Positions 1 through 11,777 of a stretch of DNA of 64,000 nt are shown here, piece by piece. The notes under the pieces were generated by a model. That model saw nothing but the letters and a program-made list of their open reading frames with translations. It made no database searches and had not been told where the DNA came from. The translations under genes were made by a program, and so were the position numbers. The DNA is from Amoebophrya sp. A120. Its lineage: Eukaryota; Sar; Dinophyceae; Syndiniales; Amoebophryaceae. The DNA lies in contig CAJINV010000009.1 of the NCBI GenBank assembly GCA_905178155.1, positions 1,485,907-1,549,906 on the forward strand, read 5' to 3'. How positions within the stretch are numbered: the stretch's first letter is position 1; every line of letters starts with the position of its first letter.

Positions 1-927
1 AGCACGACCAGAACCTTGTTGGAGTCGCCGTCCTCCCCGAAGAAAACGGAAAACCTGATCACGAAAAGTCTACTCGACGATTTGTACGACGATTTTGAGG
101 ATTTGAGCGGAAACAACTTTGAAGGAGCGGAGGAGCTTTCCGCGAACCAGCCAGGGGACTTCGGGTCTTTTCGTCAGGGGGCTACGTCGCGCAGCGGGAA
201 CAACGGGCAGCATAGTTCTTCGCAGAAGAGCAATAGCGCGTTGCCGGGCGGGAATGTCATCGTCGTTCCGGAGTTGAGTACCGAAGTTTTGCAGCGACTA
301 AGGGACACGTTTGATGCGACAAAGCGTGTCTGGGAGCTCGCGGAAACGTGGGCGGTAAACGTCCAGAGCTGGCTGAATACGCCGTTTGTCACATCCCTGC
401 TGCAGAACTTCGACCAGAATGTCGCGCAGAAATGCGAGGAGACGATGCGGCAAATCGACGACCTCCTGGAAATCGACAAAAATCTGGCAGCCTCCGGTAG
501 CGGTGACCATTTTCAGCTCCAACTGGACCGAAAGTCGCAACGAAACAACACCAATGCGGCAGTCGGAAAGGAAAGGAGCTACACCGGTGGAAGCAGTAGT
601 CCTGCGAGCAGAAATACGAGTCCTAGGCCGCTGACAAACCTGATCCTGGCGCTGAGAAAAGAGATGGAGAAGTGGACGGTCGAAAAGAACCCGACTCTGC
701 TTTTACTAGCAAATATCGGTCCGCAGCAGGGAGCTGCTACCGGGCAACAATTCCCCCTCAGCTCGTCGAGCATCTGGGAGCACGTTTTCAAAGAGTGCGG
801 GGTGCCGGCAAATTCCACCATAGCCGCACAAGTGCAGACCATTTCGCTGGCGAATTTGGAGAATTACGGCCTGTTTTGGAAAAAAAAGGACTTCTTGCAG
901 CAAATTGCCCGGGATTACTCGTCCTAG
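1..927 (+). CDS. Dynein heavy chain-like fragment (linker region), 5' end outside window
   Basis: The reading frame is open from base 1 and stops at 927 (308 residues visible). The first in-window codon is not a start, so the 5' end lies upstream. Residues about 95-165 (RVWELAETWAVNVQSWLNTP and the following helix) resemble the start of the dynein heavy-chain N2/linker domain. Residues about 205-308 (LRKEMEKW, then IWEHVFKECG, then FLQQIARDYSS) resemble its later part, where other dyneins continue into the motor. Here a stop follows at once, and I found no continuing exon before 1998. The insert between the two halves is Ser/Asn/Gly-rich. This is either the last exon of a split or degenerate dynein gene, or a truncated paralogue. 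Assignment is by motif memory only. Confidence 0.5.
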   Translation, partial: STTRTLLESPSSPKKTENLITKSLLDDLYDDFEDLSGNNFEGAEELSANQPGDFGSFRQGATSRSGNNGQHSSSQKSNSALPGGNVIVVPELSTEVLQRLRDTFDATKRVWELAETWAVNVQSWLNTPFVTSLLQNFDQNVAQKCEETMRQIDDLLEIDKNLAASGSGDHFQLQLDRKSQRNNTNAAVGKERSYTGGSSSPASRNTSPRPLTNLILALRKEMEKWTVEKNPTLLLLANIGPQQGAATGQQFPLSSSSIWEHVFKECGVPANSTIAAQVQTISLANLENYGLFWKKKDFLQQIARDYSS

Positions 928-1997
928 AGCACATGACTTGTCTTGGGTCCACATTGCTTTTTTCATGTAACTGAGTTGCGTTTTACATTTACTGTTTCTG
1001 TTTCACTATTTGATAATATTTGTCGCTTCCTGAAGTTGTGGCTGAAAACGAATAAGCTCATCTTCCATCCCATATAAAGGAAGATCAACGAAGATGACTC
1101 TCTCCGCAAGTAGTTCCGCCAAATGACGAGTAAAGGGCATCGCCTACTGGAAAAGTAAAGACATGAATTATGTGCCGGAGAATCTATGTGCCGGAGAATC
1201 ATGAAGTTGAAGACTAGTAAACGAAAATTTAGAACATGAACAAATATTAGATGAAAAATCTATAGCAAGTAGAACCGGTGCTTTGACGCCATGCCCACGC
1301 TTTGGGCCTTGAACCTTTGACGCCATACCCAGGCAAGGAAAGAAAGAAAGCGCCGGTGCTGCGGTCAGAGCATACAGTAGATCGTGATCTCAAAAGTATC
1401 GCAAGAAGTGTATAAAAATGAATTCGAAAACTTGATGACCTACAGCAGTCTTGCTGATCGAAAAATGTAAAGAAATGACGTACAAGCTGCACGACTCCGA
1501 GATGGAAGACATATTACACCGCAGCTCGTACAAGTTCCATTTGATCCGATCGTAGAGAAATCAATCTGTGTTCATCGACTACTCACGACGTAAAATCACG
1601 CTTTTTTCATCTCGGCGCGAGCTTGTCTAGACGATCAAAGAAGGAGAATGAATTCGACGGCTCGCGGCCAAAGATAAGGAAGCAAGTTAGTAAAGACATT
1701 ACTGTGAAAAAAGTTCGAGTAGTGCTTTGTAGACCATACTAAACTAAGAAACTAAGTAGATGCCAGAGCCAGTTGGAATCGCGCTCGTCTAACGTTAGTG
1801 AAGCGCTTCGTAAAGCTAAAGCAAATACTATCTCAACTTTTTCTTTTTCGTTTCAAATCCGCTATCAAAAAGACCGTGACTGTTTGTAACTGAAACTGTA
1901 GGATTATAGAGACCCGTACAAACGAGATATCTTTTTTTCGGTATTTGTTTCTGTATGATTTTTGTAACAGAGAAGCTGAACAAGTACAAGCAAAAGA
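928..1997. other. Intergenic, no gene seen
   Basis: About 1.07 kb with frequent stops in all frames. No continuation of the dynein-like frame, no RNA gene and no obvious repeat was recognised, apart from a short imperfect duplication around 1283-1330 (TTTGACGCCAT occurs twice). Confidence 0.5.
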
Positions 1998-3809
1998 ATG
2001 AGAAAGGTTTCCTCGCGTCACGGCGAAAGCCCGATGTCGCTGCTTTCCAGATCAAAAATCGGCGGCCTTGTACTTCTCGTCTTTCAGCTGCAGGCTGGTT
2101 TGAAAGAAGTTCGATGTTCGCTGATGCAGACCACGACACCGGTCGACAGCAAGCAGACCACGACACCGGTCGACAGCACGACACTGGTCGACTGTAATGG
2201 ATATTACCGCCCTGTCGGCGGGCACCCGCCAAATCAGCTGCCTTCCAGCAGACACAACTACTTTCCCTCTACAACGTTAAAACCGAAGACAAAACAGATC
2301 TCCGCTCGTGCGCATGCGGCCAGCAACCAACCAGAACAGACCTCCGCTTGTACTGCTGAACAAGACTTGCCCGAAGCGGGGTCGGGCAGAACGGTGATGC
2401 CGCCGGACTTACTTTCGCATTACGGAAATCATTTGATAGCTGACGGTGCTGCAGCTGGATCTGGTGTCGGGGTTGCAGCTGCATCTGCTGAGGAAGGTGC
2501 ACCTGACGGGGCCCCAACGTCGCCGGCGGCGGAAACTTCTTTTAGAATAGACACTTCGGATGAGGAAGTCGACGGTGACGATTCGTCGAACGCGAGTCGA
2601 GACCAACATTTGAAACCCTCCGGTATCGGAGATGAATACGAGGAGGCTTTCGAGATCTGCAACGATCGTGCCCAGAAGGAGCAGAAAAGAAAAGCTTTTC
2701 TGAATGGAGCCAAGCGAATTTTGACGAAGACGGGGCCATTTCTCACGCTGGCCTGCTTGTGGCACCAGGGAGTCGTGCAACAGAAGGCACACCAGGCACT
2801 CGCGTTCCTGGACCGACAGGCGGCAATTCCCGGTTCCACGGCTTGGCATGAGTTGCAGAGCAGGGAGATGCGGAGAAAGCAGAAAGAGCAAGAATTTTTT
2901 GCCGCCTATGAGCAGAACTACACGGCTACCATCGACAAGCTGAGTGCCACTGTCTTGCGCGCCGCGGATGAGGCGGCTCTGCGTTCGGTGGAACACATCA
3001 CCACTCTGGACCATGCGTACGATACCACTGGCAGTGACGGTATCGATCTGAATAAAGCACTGACTGTTCCGGACCATATCCGGGACGCTGTGACTGCCGA
3101 CCAAGAAGTAGTCGCAAAGCTAGCGTCGCTGCGTGGCTTGCGGAAGGATAACATAAGGCAGCTTCGCGACCAAAGAACCTCTGCCCTTATTCGGGAAGCC
3201 AAACACACGGCCGTCACGTTTGTAACTATGCTGCAATGGCTCCCGCGCACCGCAAACGGCGATTTGCCGGCAGACCAGCACGATAAGATCATGTCAATGC
3301 TCGATAGATTCACAGACGGTGGGCTCGCACAAGAACTCAGGGAAACATGGTTCACAGCGAATGCAACGGGGTATTCGTGGAGACAAAGAGAGAAAGATCT
3401 GGGGGACGCGTGGGCAAAAACACTTTCGGATTATAATCAACTTTGGTGGCCTATTGGAGGTGAGGCATCTCCGCTGGAGGCAGAAGCTTCAGTGGCCGGA
3501 GTTTCGGCCCCGGTCTCCTCCGACAATTCGGACGCAGCTTGGACTCTAACGAGAAAAGCTCGGGACTCCTCAGCCACCCCGCCGGGCCGTTCCAACACGC
3601 AGCTGCGTCAACAGTGCTCGAGCTTCATTGACAGGTGGCAGAAAAGAATCAGGCAAGCCGCAGACGGTGCGAAACATGTAAGGTTCACCAACATGAAAAG
3701 TCCGAACCCTAGTTTGCAAGACTCCCAGAAGCGCAGGCTTCGGCCAGTAGTTTCACCTGGCGCAATCATTGCGACTGTGGTTGCTACCGCTTTCGCGGCA
3801 TGTCTGTAG
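1998..3809 (+). CDS. Predicted secreted or membrane protein of unknown function (603 aa)
   Basis: Single-exon frame of 603 residues; ATG codons at 1998 and 2034 are both possible starts. After the second Met comes a hydrophobic stretch (IGGLVLLVFQLQAGL) that could be a signal peptide or anchor. The last 17 residues are again hydrophobic (AIIATVVATAFAACL), suggesting a tail anchor or a C-terminal processing signal. Between them are a Thr/Pro repeat encoded by a 27-bp DNA repeat, an acidic Ser-rich linker (residues about 120-210) and a mostly helical, charged region rich in Lys/Glu/Gln and Arg (about 215-560). I do not recognise a family. Coding status is supported by length, codon-like composition and the paired hydrophobic ends. 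Confidence 0.65.
   Translation: MRKVSSRHGESPMSLLSRSKIGGLVLLVFQLQAGLKEVRCSLMQTTTPVDSKQTTTPVDSTTLVDCNGYYRPVGGHPPNQLPSSRHNYFPSTTLKPKTKQISARAHAASNQPEQTSACTAEQDLPEAGSGRTVMPPDLLSHYGNHLIADGAAAGSGVGVAAASAEEGAPDGAPTSPAAETSFRIDTSDEEVDGDDSSNASRDQHLKPSGIGDEYEEAFEICNDRAQKEQKRKAFLNGAKRILTKTGPFLTLACLWHQGVVQQKAHQALAFLDRQAAIPGSTAWHELQSREMRRKQKEQEFFAAYEQNYTATIDKLSATVLRAADEAALRSVEHITTLDHAYDTTGSDGIDLNKALTVPDHIRDAVTADQEVVAKLASLRGLRKDNIRQLRDQRTSALIREAKHTAVTFVTMLQWLPRTANGDLPADQHDKIMSMLDRFTDGGLAQELRETWFTANATGYSWRQREKDLGDAWAKTLSDYNQLWWPIGGEASPLEAEASVAGVSAPVSSDNSDAAWTLTRKARDSSATPPGRSNTQLRQQCSSFIDRWQKRIRQAADGAKHVRFTNMKSPNPSLQDSQKRRLRPVVSPGAIIATVVATAFAACL
2127..2190 (+). repeat. 27-bp in-frame tandem repeat, about 2.3 copies
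   Basis: Two near-identical 27-bp units (2127-2153 and 2154-2180) and a partial third, each containing ACACCGGTCGACAG. They encode repeated TTTPVDS peptides near the N-terminus of the 1998-3809 protein. The unit is a multiple of 3, so copy-number changes would keep the frame. Confidence 0.8.
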
Positions 3810-4777
3810 AATTATCGAGCTGGTGCCTGCTGTGACTAGCTGCAGAGTTCCTTCCGCAGGTACCGAAAGAGGGCAGCGCTCCGACCACATTCCCTAGATT
3901 CACTTTAAAACTGTGGTTGAACTGGTTTGGTCACATCTCATAGCTTCTTGTTTCTGTTTCTGTTTCAGTATTTACATAAGAGCTGGGAAATCATTCTCAC
4001 CCCGTCAGCATGGTAAATCATTCATTCGTTCTTTTTTTTTTACGTGGTAAACGGACAAACTCCTCATTGGATTGCATGTTAACCTCAGCTGGCATGTACG
4101 TAATAATCAGAGTAATTAGGAAAAGAGACGTGAAGTTTTTCAATCTCTTTTGTAAGATATCTACGCTCATAATCTGCTTGTAAACAACATAATCTGCTTG
4201 TAAAATATCGAATGCACATGTATAATCTGCAGGAAAGACATAGAACAAAATGAGTACGACATATTTTTAGAAGACCGAGAACCGTCATATTGAATCAAGC
4301 AGCAGCACAGGTCAAAGACAAATACGAAAATCTGAATCGGATTGTCGATGATCGTTCAGAAACTGGTGTTCTTCGTCGTCTTTTTTTCGTGAGGTTTCTG
4401 TTTGAACAAGTTTGTGAGTGTGAAGAGCACGATTCCAGTTCATTCTGATAAAAACTTCTTATTGGGTTTGGGGCTCGGAAGGAGCACAGAAATGTGGAAG
4501 TGATCGAGAGATGATGCACTGTGCGAACATACTTTTTTTGGACTTTGCTGGAGTGATGAAGTGGCAAAATTCCAAATTTTGTCCAAAAGCGAGACTGTAT
4601 ATTTAACCAGCGACCCGTCGGGTTTTTCATCTTTTTACCCTCGTAGTCGTTTTCCCCCGAAGATGATTGCCACCGCTGTCACCCCATCCACAGCTGTTTT
4701 CTACTCATTTTACTTTCCTAGCATAATTCCGCATCGACAGGGTAAAACAAAAATGCGATTTTCCACAAAAATGATCG
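3810..4777. other. Intergenic, no gene seen
   Basis: AT-rich spacer with several homopolymer runs and a short direct repeat (ATAATCTGCTTGTAAA, twice within 4168-4206). No coding frame with support, RNA gene or regulatory motif was recognised. Confidence 0.5.
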
Positions 4778-7700
4778 ATGTCTTCTCGTAACCGGCGGCT
4801 GGCGACGCTGCTGCAGCGGTTCGGCGTAGAGAGCACGGTGCATAATTCCGGTGCGAACAAGGAGGAGAAGCAGAAGGCGCTTCGGCAGGCCTACTTCAAA
4901 CTTGCGAAGTCGGCGCACCCGGACGCGGCCCCGGAGTCCCTACGAGAGCAGGCGGAGCGAAACTTCGTGTCGTTGAACCGCCAATACGAGGAGGCGAGGA
5001 CGCTGTTGGAGCAGGAAGACACCTATTTTGCGCAACAGAGGAATTATTACGAGCATGCTCCACCCCACGAGGATGGCAGTACAACTGCAAGTGGAGGACC
5101 ACGCGGCGGCCCCGGTTACAACCCCTTCCAGCGCACTGGCAGTACGCGCACGGTGGGGAACAATCCCTTTGAAGACATGTGGGCCGAGACGGAGCAGACG
5201 AAAAGGTCGGAGAAGGACTTTCAGGCCGGAACCACCGCTGGCGTGCACACGCGCTACACGTTTTACCGCAACCAGGACGCCAACAACAAACACCATTTCC
5301 ACTGGACGGAGCGCGACCCGCAGGATTTGCTGCAGCAGAGCGACGCGTTTTCTTTCTTCGATAAGGCGAAAGCGGTGACGCTGGTCACGGGGGTGCTGTT
5401 TGGCTTCTACGTCGGGAGCCGGTTCACCGCGTCCGGAAAAACCTCATGGTTCGATCCCGCGAACGCCTCGGAGAAACCGATCGGGTTGACCAAGCCCGAC
5501 TACAAAATCGGGGTTTGGGTGGACGTATCAAATGCAAAAATGCCTGGGTCTGGAAGAATGCGCGACTTGTCATGCAGCTTTTCCATGACCCATGAGGTCT
5601 AGAATGCAGGACCTAGCATGACAGATTCTGTGCGATCTCTCTCATGCCTATTCTGCATGAGAAACTCCCTCCCGACTTGGTCAAAACTGGACGACTTTTG
5701 GTAATCATGCAACACAGATTTTTGCATGCGTCAGATTTAGCATGACAAGTTGCATTCTTCCAGACCCAGACATTTTTACATTTGATAGGACGCCGACACG
5801 GGCGAGAGCGTGGACGCGCGCGCGTTGCGTCGTGAATGGCTCGAGCAGTCCTGGTGGAAAAGCCTGCCTTTTGATCATGTCCTGTCTGGCGGCGCGCCGG
5901 TGGGAAGAATAAAAGCTTTCCATCCGAACGCGTTTGCGCCGAACTATTATTCCGCAGGTGTTGATGTCGATGAAGATACACGAAATAATTTTGGAGTGGA
6001 CGATGCTCGTGGACCGGCGACAGAGGATCAACTACACTCCGACGCAGTAGACAGCACCGTGAGTGTGTATCTAAAGCCGACCCTGCTGCGACTCGTCGAC
6101 TTCGCGATGGTATGGATTGCAAAAATGTCTGGGTCTGGAAGAGTTGGAACTTGTCATGCTGTTTTTGGACTCCAAAAAAAATTTTATTGCATGGCCAGCA
6201 ATAAGGGTGCACTTTGGGCCACACGGATAGGGCATTTCTCATGCGGAATGTGCATCAGGAAGCCCTCCAGAAGTCTGCGATGCTAGGTCATGCATTACAG
6301 GCGTCATGGGTCATGAGAAAGATGCATGACAAGTCTTGCATTCTTCCAGACCCAGACACTTTTGCATTTGATAGATGGACTTCGGGACCCCGATGCGCGA
6401 CGTGTACGATCGACGGGACTACTTTCGCGGGAGTCACATGTTTCGTCGGACCAGGTTATGCATTGCAAAAATGTCTGGGTCTGCCTCTGCAAGAATGCAA
6501 GATTTGTGATGCAGGTTTTCCATGTCCCATGAGGTCTGGAATGCGAGACCCAGCATGACAGATTCTTTGAGGTCTCTAGCATGCCTTTCCTGCATGAGAA
6601 ACTCCCTCTCAACTTGGTCAAAAGGGGACAGCTTTTGGCACTCATGCAACACAGATTTTTGCATTATTCGGAATTAGCATGACAAGTTGCAATCTTCCAG
6701 ATGCAGACATTTTTGCAATCCATACAGGTCCGAGCCGATTGTGGTGTTGGAGGAGGAGCAGGAGTTTGTCGTGTGTCTGCAGGAGAACGCAATTGAAGTA
6801 GCAGAGAACAAGAACAACACTATTTCTGGTGGCACTTCGTCAACAACATCCATCAGTTCCGCTCTGAAGGTTGCGGCAACTACTGCGTGTCCAACAAAGG
6901 AGGAAATCTCGCGAGATTCGACGACAGTAGAAGTGGACCCAGCATCCTCCTGGAATCAACCAGGCAACGAGGATTGTGCCAACGATAGTGGCGTGATGTT
7001 GCTGGACATGACATCTACAACTTCCAGTGTTGACCCATTGGAAGTATCATCTACAACGACTGCGGATGATACAGCGGAATCTGTAGCAGGAGCTCCGGAA
7101 ACATCTTTGCAGTTGCAGCGGCAGAGCGTGGCAAAAAAGATGTCGACGGCCAACCCCGTCGTTGTGTCCTGCGTTGCCAACAATCTCGACTCGTCATCTC
7201 CCGTTTTACTGCTGTGGCGGCAGGAAGTTGTAAACAGAGACGACCTAGTCCTAGACGTTCCTGCAACCGAACCTGTGCGCAGCGGAGTTCAGCGAGCAAC
7301 TGGTCAAGCACGGAAACTTGCAGAAAATAGAACAAGTCCTGAACAACAAACTGTATCGACAGGCAGTAGCACGAAGAAGCCGCTTTTGCGGGGTCGTTCT
7401 GGTGGTAATTTGCGGAGGAAAAGGAGCGTCACGGATCCGCTGGCTCGAACCCGTTCTGGGTCCTTGGGAATGGTCCCTGCCGATCTTGCGGCGAATGACG
7501 TTTCGTTGGGCACACCGTCGCAAACTACACATGCTGCATACCCTTCGGAGACAGCGGGTGTTGAGACGCGGCCGAGGCAGCATCAGTCGTCAGATGATAA
7601 TCTTCTCTCTGCTCACCAAGACCCGCGCGCGTCCGTCTGGATCATGACGCCGCCCTGGTATCGTGATTCGGTGCCGCAGGAAGCGTTAGCCACTGACCGA

Positions 7701-8525
7701 GAAGCGCAGGAAGCGGTCGTTACGCGCGGGCTCGTGGAGCTCTATGATCCAGTCATGAGGAAAAAGATCGGCTGGAACGAGGGAGAAGCAATTTCGAATG
7801 GAGACGGTGGAACAAGCAATTCTATTTCGAGTAGCACTTCTTCCTCTACGAGAACCTCCGTGAGGACAGGACTTCTAAGCGGCCAAGGGCAGCAGGATGA
7901 TTTTCTGCAAAACGCAAACAACCACAGCCAGCATTTCGACAAAAGTTCCGCGGCGAACCCCGCGCTAATCGACAGCACACGGTACGGCGACATTTCCGGC
8001 TTGCACCGAACGCGGTCCTATCTCCAGCATAATCTACTACCATTACGTGAAGAAGGGCAAGGGAGTCTAGTTTCTGGGTCTTCATCATATGCGCGAGGAG
8101 CTGGCGAGCAACAGGGCATACTTCAACACCACACGACCGCGGAAGATGGACACTATGACAAATCCGCACCAGCAGCACACATAGCTGCGGGAGAAGGGTC
8201 TTTCGCTGTTGTAGAGCGATCGACCGGCCAGACGGTCGTGCCAGCAGATGAAATTCCATCCAGCCACGGCCTCGCGAGAACAACCGCGAACCACCCACGA
8301 CCGTTGGACCCACGTACGCTGACGCGGAGCTCACGGCAGGAGCAGCGGCTTATGCTCAAGGAGAAGAATCTGAAGCGGGAACAAGAGCGACTTGCGTCTC
8401 AGATCGAGAAGACCAACGCGCGAGCGGCCGAGAAAATGTCAAGCAGTATCAGGGGAGAGAAAGAAGAACCAAATTCATACTTGATCATCGATAATGTTTT
8501 CAAACGAATCATCGGTCTCAGCTAG
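4778..8525 (+). CDS. Membrane-anchored J-domain (DnaJ-like) protein, 4 exons, 981 aa
   Basis: Exons 4778-5524, 5789-6109, 6375-6454 and 6728-8525 join in frame to 982 codons including the stop. Residues about 14-90 look like a J domain: a helix, then the diagnostic HPD at 47-49, then a charged helix. J proteins use HPD to stimulate Hsp70 ATPase. A single hydrophobic segment at about 198-216 (AVTLVTGVLFGFYVGS) predicts membrane anchoring. The Arg-rich N-terminus could target mitochondria, which is inference. The C-terminal two thirds (exon 4) is Ser/Thr/Gly-rich low complexity ending in a charged helix. All three introns are family-A introner elements with clear 5-bp target duplications. Boundaries are given as GT-AG; in introns 1 and 2 a 3-nt-shifted exact-excision boundary also keeps the frame. 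Confidence 0.8.
5526..5787. mobile_element. Introner element IE1 (family A1), intron 1 of the J-domain gene
   Basis: 262-bp element beginning TATCAAATGCAAAAATG and ending CATTTTTACATTTGATA, so the ends are inverted repeats that continue through CTGGGTCTGGAAGA. It is flanked by GGACG at 5521-5525 and 5788-5792 (target duplication). GT-AG splicing would use the last G of the left copy and the first G of the right copy (intron 5525-5788). The interior closely matches IE3. Confidence 0.9.
6111..6373. mobile_element. Introner element IE2 (family A2), intron 2 of the J-domain gene
   Basis: 263-bp element from TATGGATTGCAAAAATG to GCATTTGATA, flanked by GATGG at 6106-6110 and 6374-6378. The predicted GT-AG intron is 6110-6374. 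The interior (for example GCATTTCTCATGCGGAATG and GAAGCCCTC) matches IE4 in the PAP-like gene rather than IE1/IE3, which defines a second subfamily. Confidence 0.9.
6457..6724. mobile_element. Introner element IE3 (family A1), intron 3 of the J-domain gene
   Basis: 268-bp element from TATGCATTGCAAAAATG to CATTTTTGCAATCCATA, flanked by CAGGT at 6452-6456 and 6725-6729. The duplicated target itself reads CAG|GT, so GT-AG splicing (intron 6455-6727) restores the pre-insertion sequence exactly. The interior is a close relative of IE1 in the same orientation. Confidence 0.9.
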
Positions 8526-11500
8526 CGATAAGGAAAGAGGAAGTGAAATAGAATCACTTTGTAGCGCTGGTGCAACTACAGACGACAAGTCTTTGCGAAC
8601 ATGTTACAAATGATCCACCAACTCCTGCTTATTGCACTATGTAACCCGTGGTCCTCGGTGCGTGGGGATGGCAAATCAATGAAACGACAAGACGCAGTCT
8701 GCTGATTGTAAATGCTTGCTCGAACGCCAACGCAAATGAAAACAGATACAAAATCTGGTCAGGGACAAAAATGAATAAGAATCGCGATCAATGCAAATAA
8801 AATCAAAAAACCTGATCTGGTCCTGGTCGCCGTGCACAGTAAGTATGTCGGATCAACTACAAAATCCAGCGTTCGGAGGACAATCCCGTTGTTCGCGTTC
8901 CAAATGAAGTCGCGTCTGTACGGCCCAGCAAAGGAAAATTCCAAGATCCTGAAGCGGTCCTTCTCTGCAGTTGCGAGAGCGATGAATAACCTGTGTTGCG
9001 AAAACCGTTTTCACAATGCTGCGCCGGAAGATATACAACAGACAATCTTCAGTGACTGTAGCTACCTCTGAGACAGCTCTACCGATGATTTTAGAAATGG
9101 TAGACCTCACACGTAGCGTATTGTTGATTTAATTTCAGAAAAAAAAGTATACACACCACTTCTGCCTGAAGTAGATCTATTGAGTGAAGAGTTAGAGTGC
9201 TTGTAGGTTATTATTTCCTGTGTGCCGGAAACAGAAAGTAGATACTTATTGATAGTGCCAGTTGTTTGTTCATCATTGAGGTCGGCTTAGTGGCAATTTA
9301 TTTAGCCAAAATAGGCTTCGATCTTCAATATTTCTCGAATATGAATATCTGAAGCCCTCAATGCGGAAATAATTTTTTACAGTGCGATAATCTCATTGTT
9401 TGAAAGGTCGATTTTATTACGCCACCATACGTCCTGCTGACGTAAGCACCGGTCGAAAGTGCTTTTTTGGAAAAGAAGTACTTGCTTTTCCTCGCAAACA
9501 CCGAGCACCATCACTCAGCACCCTGCGCGGTCGTTCACCAGACGCGCCAGAGTACCAAGTTCTTAGTTCGATTTTTTTGGCATCTCGCGATCCCACAGAT
9601 CCAGACTTCGGTATAATACTGTAAATATGCAGTGGCGCTTGTATTTCAACCATCCACTTACCTTCACCATCTGATTGGTTGCAAACTTCGCCTCTGCACA
9701 TGTCTGGAACAAGGTGCTAAATCAAGAACGACACTTGTGCTCTTTGTTCTTACGCAGACGCTCGGCTATTTTACCTATTTTTTGCGCATAGGTACGTACG
9801 GCTAGTACAGGCACTGCCACTGGCACTAAAAGAAGCATAGCATACGAATACAGCTGCATTCTGCAGCATATACAACGCATAGGAACTACGGCGGTCGTCC
9901 CGTCAGGTGCCAGTGCCGAAGTCTAACGTTTGAAAAGAGTTTCTTAAATTTGTGAAATTTCCACTCGGAGGTATTTTTACAAGTACATACGCACATCATC
10001 AGCACCGCTTTGCTTCGGTGCTGCCACCAGTTCCGGCTGCGGTAGAGTCGTTGCAAAGTTACTTAGTGCAGTAGAACATTTTTCACATTTTCACGTTTCT
10101 CTATCTTTTCTAAATTTGTACCTCTCCCCGTCGAAACACGGCTGCATTGACTGTACAGTGTATTTTGTAGCCGTTAGGAACAGAGTCACTGTGCAGAGAC
10201 ACGCACAGTAGCTTTGTCTCGACTTATACTGTGAAGGACCTCCCCACCTCCTCCGTCACCTTAGTGCACCGTTTGCTTAGGTGATCCCCAGGCGCAGCCA
10301 GGCTATTGCAATACGGCAGATTTTCAGAAGCTGCAACGTCGTTTCAGCGGACGAGAAAATGTCGTAGTGCGAAAATTTGGCTCAACACCGCCATTTTCGC
10401 TACTTTGTAAAATTTTTTTCCCCACCAACTGAACCCCCAGACTCCACTGGTTCTTGTAAAAGTTTACTATAGAGACTGCTCTGATAAAGAACGAACGAAA
10501 AAGGCGCGGTGCTTCGGCTTGTTGTACTACATTGTTACAATCGACCGACCTTAAGAAGTCGTGCTGCTTGTAGAGTTCAGCCTCATCGGCCCCGCCACTT
10601 TGGTTGCTCCATCCTTGAATCAGCTTCAAGCTGGAACAAGTATGTAAGTAATTATCTTCTATCGATACTAGAAAGAGGCTCTAGCTCGGATTGAGTCTAG
10701 AACAGACATACATGTTGGAAGAGGCATTTCTAGACGATTATGTATGATTGATCTAGAAACCACACGAAGCGCATACGTTAAAGTTTAACATCACAAGTGG
10801 AAAAATCAATCGGATTTCTTATAGCACTAAAATACAATACGTCTCGGACGAAGACAGACTGCTATAATAAGTTATCATAGGAGACTGATCGCCTACTCTC
10901 GCTCTCTCCGACGATACTAATCTGAGAAAACATAAAAAGAAGTCATGGCCTCATTACGACATCCACTGCCCGCGGGAACTCACGCTGGAAAAGAAAAAAA
11001 GCGAAAGACGAAAGACGAGCCGGGGATGTTGTTTCTGAAAACATGACGAAGATCCATTGCCGACCAGTTTTGTACTCTTGACCATCGATTACAGCAAAAC
11101 CGACGACAACAACTCAACGAAATTCTTAAGCTGGTGAAGGCAAAAACTGTGGGCTCTCCCTGCCCGAATACACCATTTGTTACTCCACAAGCACCTACCA
11201 CCTGACCTTTCGATCCGACAGGAGATAGAAGGGGGCAAAGCAGGTGAAGCAATATTACCACCAAGAAGTTTATTCTTGTTACCTTTTATTCCCCCAGCGA
11301 CACGAACATAAATCCTTTTTTTCACCTCGCGCACGACTAAAACCGCCCCGCAAATACGATTTGAAGGGGAGGACGCAGAACCACGAAAAAGCAGGAATCA
11401 GTATCGCCAGAGCCGAGCGTCTTCCCGATTCATTTGAGCCACCAGTTAACCCTAATTCAGTTTGGCAGATCATCGCAACAACTTCTGGAAAAGCTCGGAT

Positions 11501-11777
11501 CCAGCACACATTGCTTGGAAGCCGAAACGATCGGAGAAGTTTTCTGCCTGCAAGCAAAGAGGACCCTTCTTTTGCCGAATTAACAGAATTGCCTTACCAC
11601 GTTCATCCCTGCTGCAGCTGCAACTGTTTTATTGTGGACAATAATTTTTCTGAAAAACAATAACAAAAACGGAGCCAAAAACAACAGACGAAACCAGCTA
11701 ACATCAAAAGATCCACGAAGAAGCGAAGACGGCCATCAAGCTGGCGAACAACAGACAAAAAGTGACAAGTCCTTAGC
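8526..11777. other. 3.25-kb gene-poor stretch
   Basis: No frame longer than about 140 codons. The longest (11244-11663, +) lacks any recognisable domain, compositional bias or splice-linked partner. No RNA gene, introner or tandem array was seen. It probably holds the 3' end of the J-domain transcript and the promoter/5' UTR of the next gene. Confidence 0.45.

Noticed and set aside
11244-11663. 139-codon + frame upstream of the PAP-like gene
   Set aside because: No protein-like features; probably leader or spacer.
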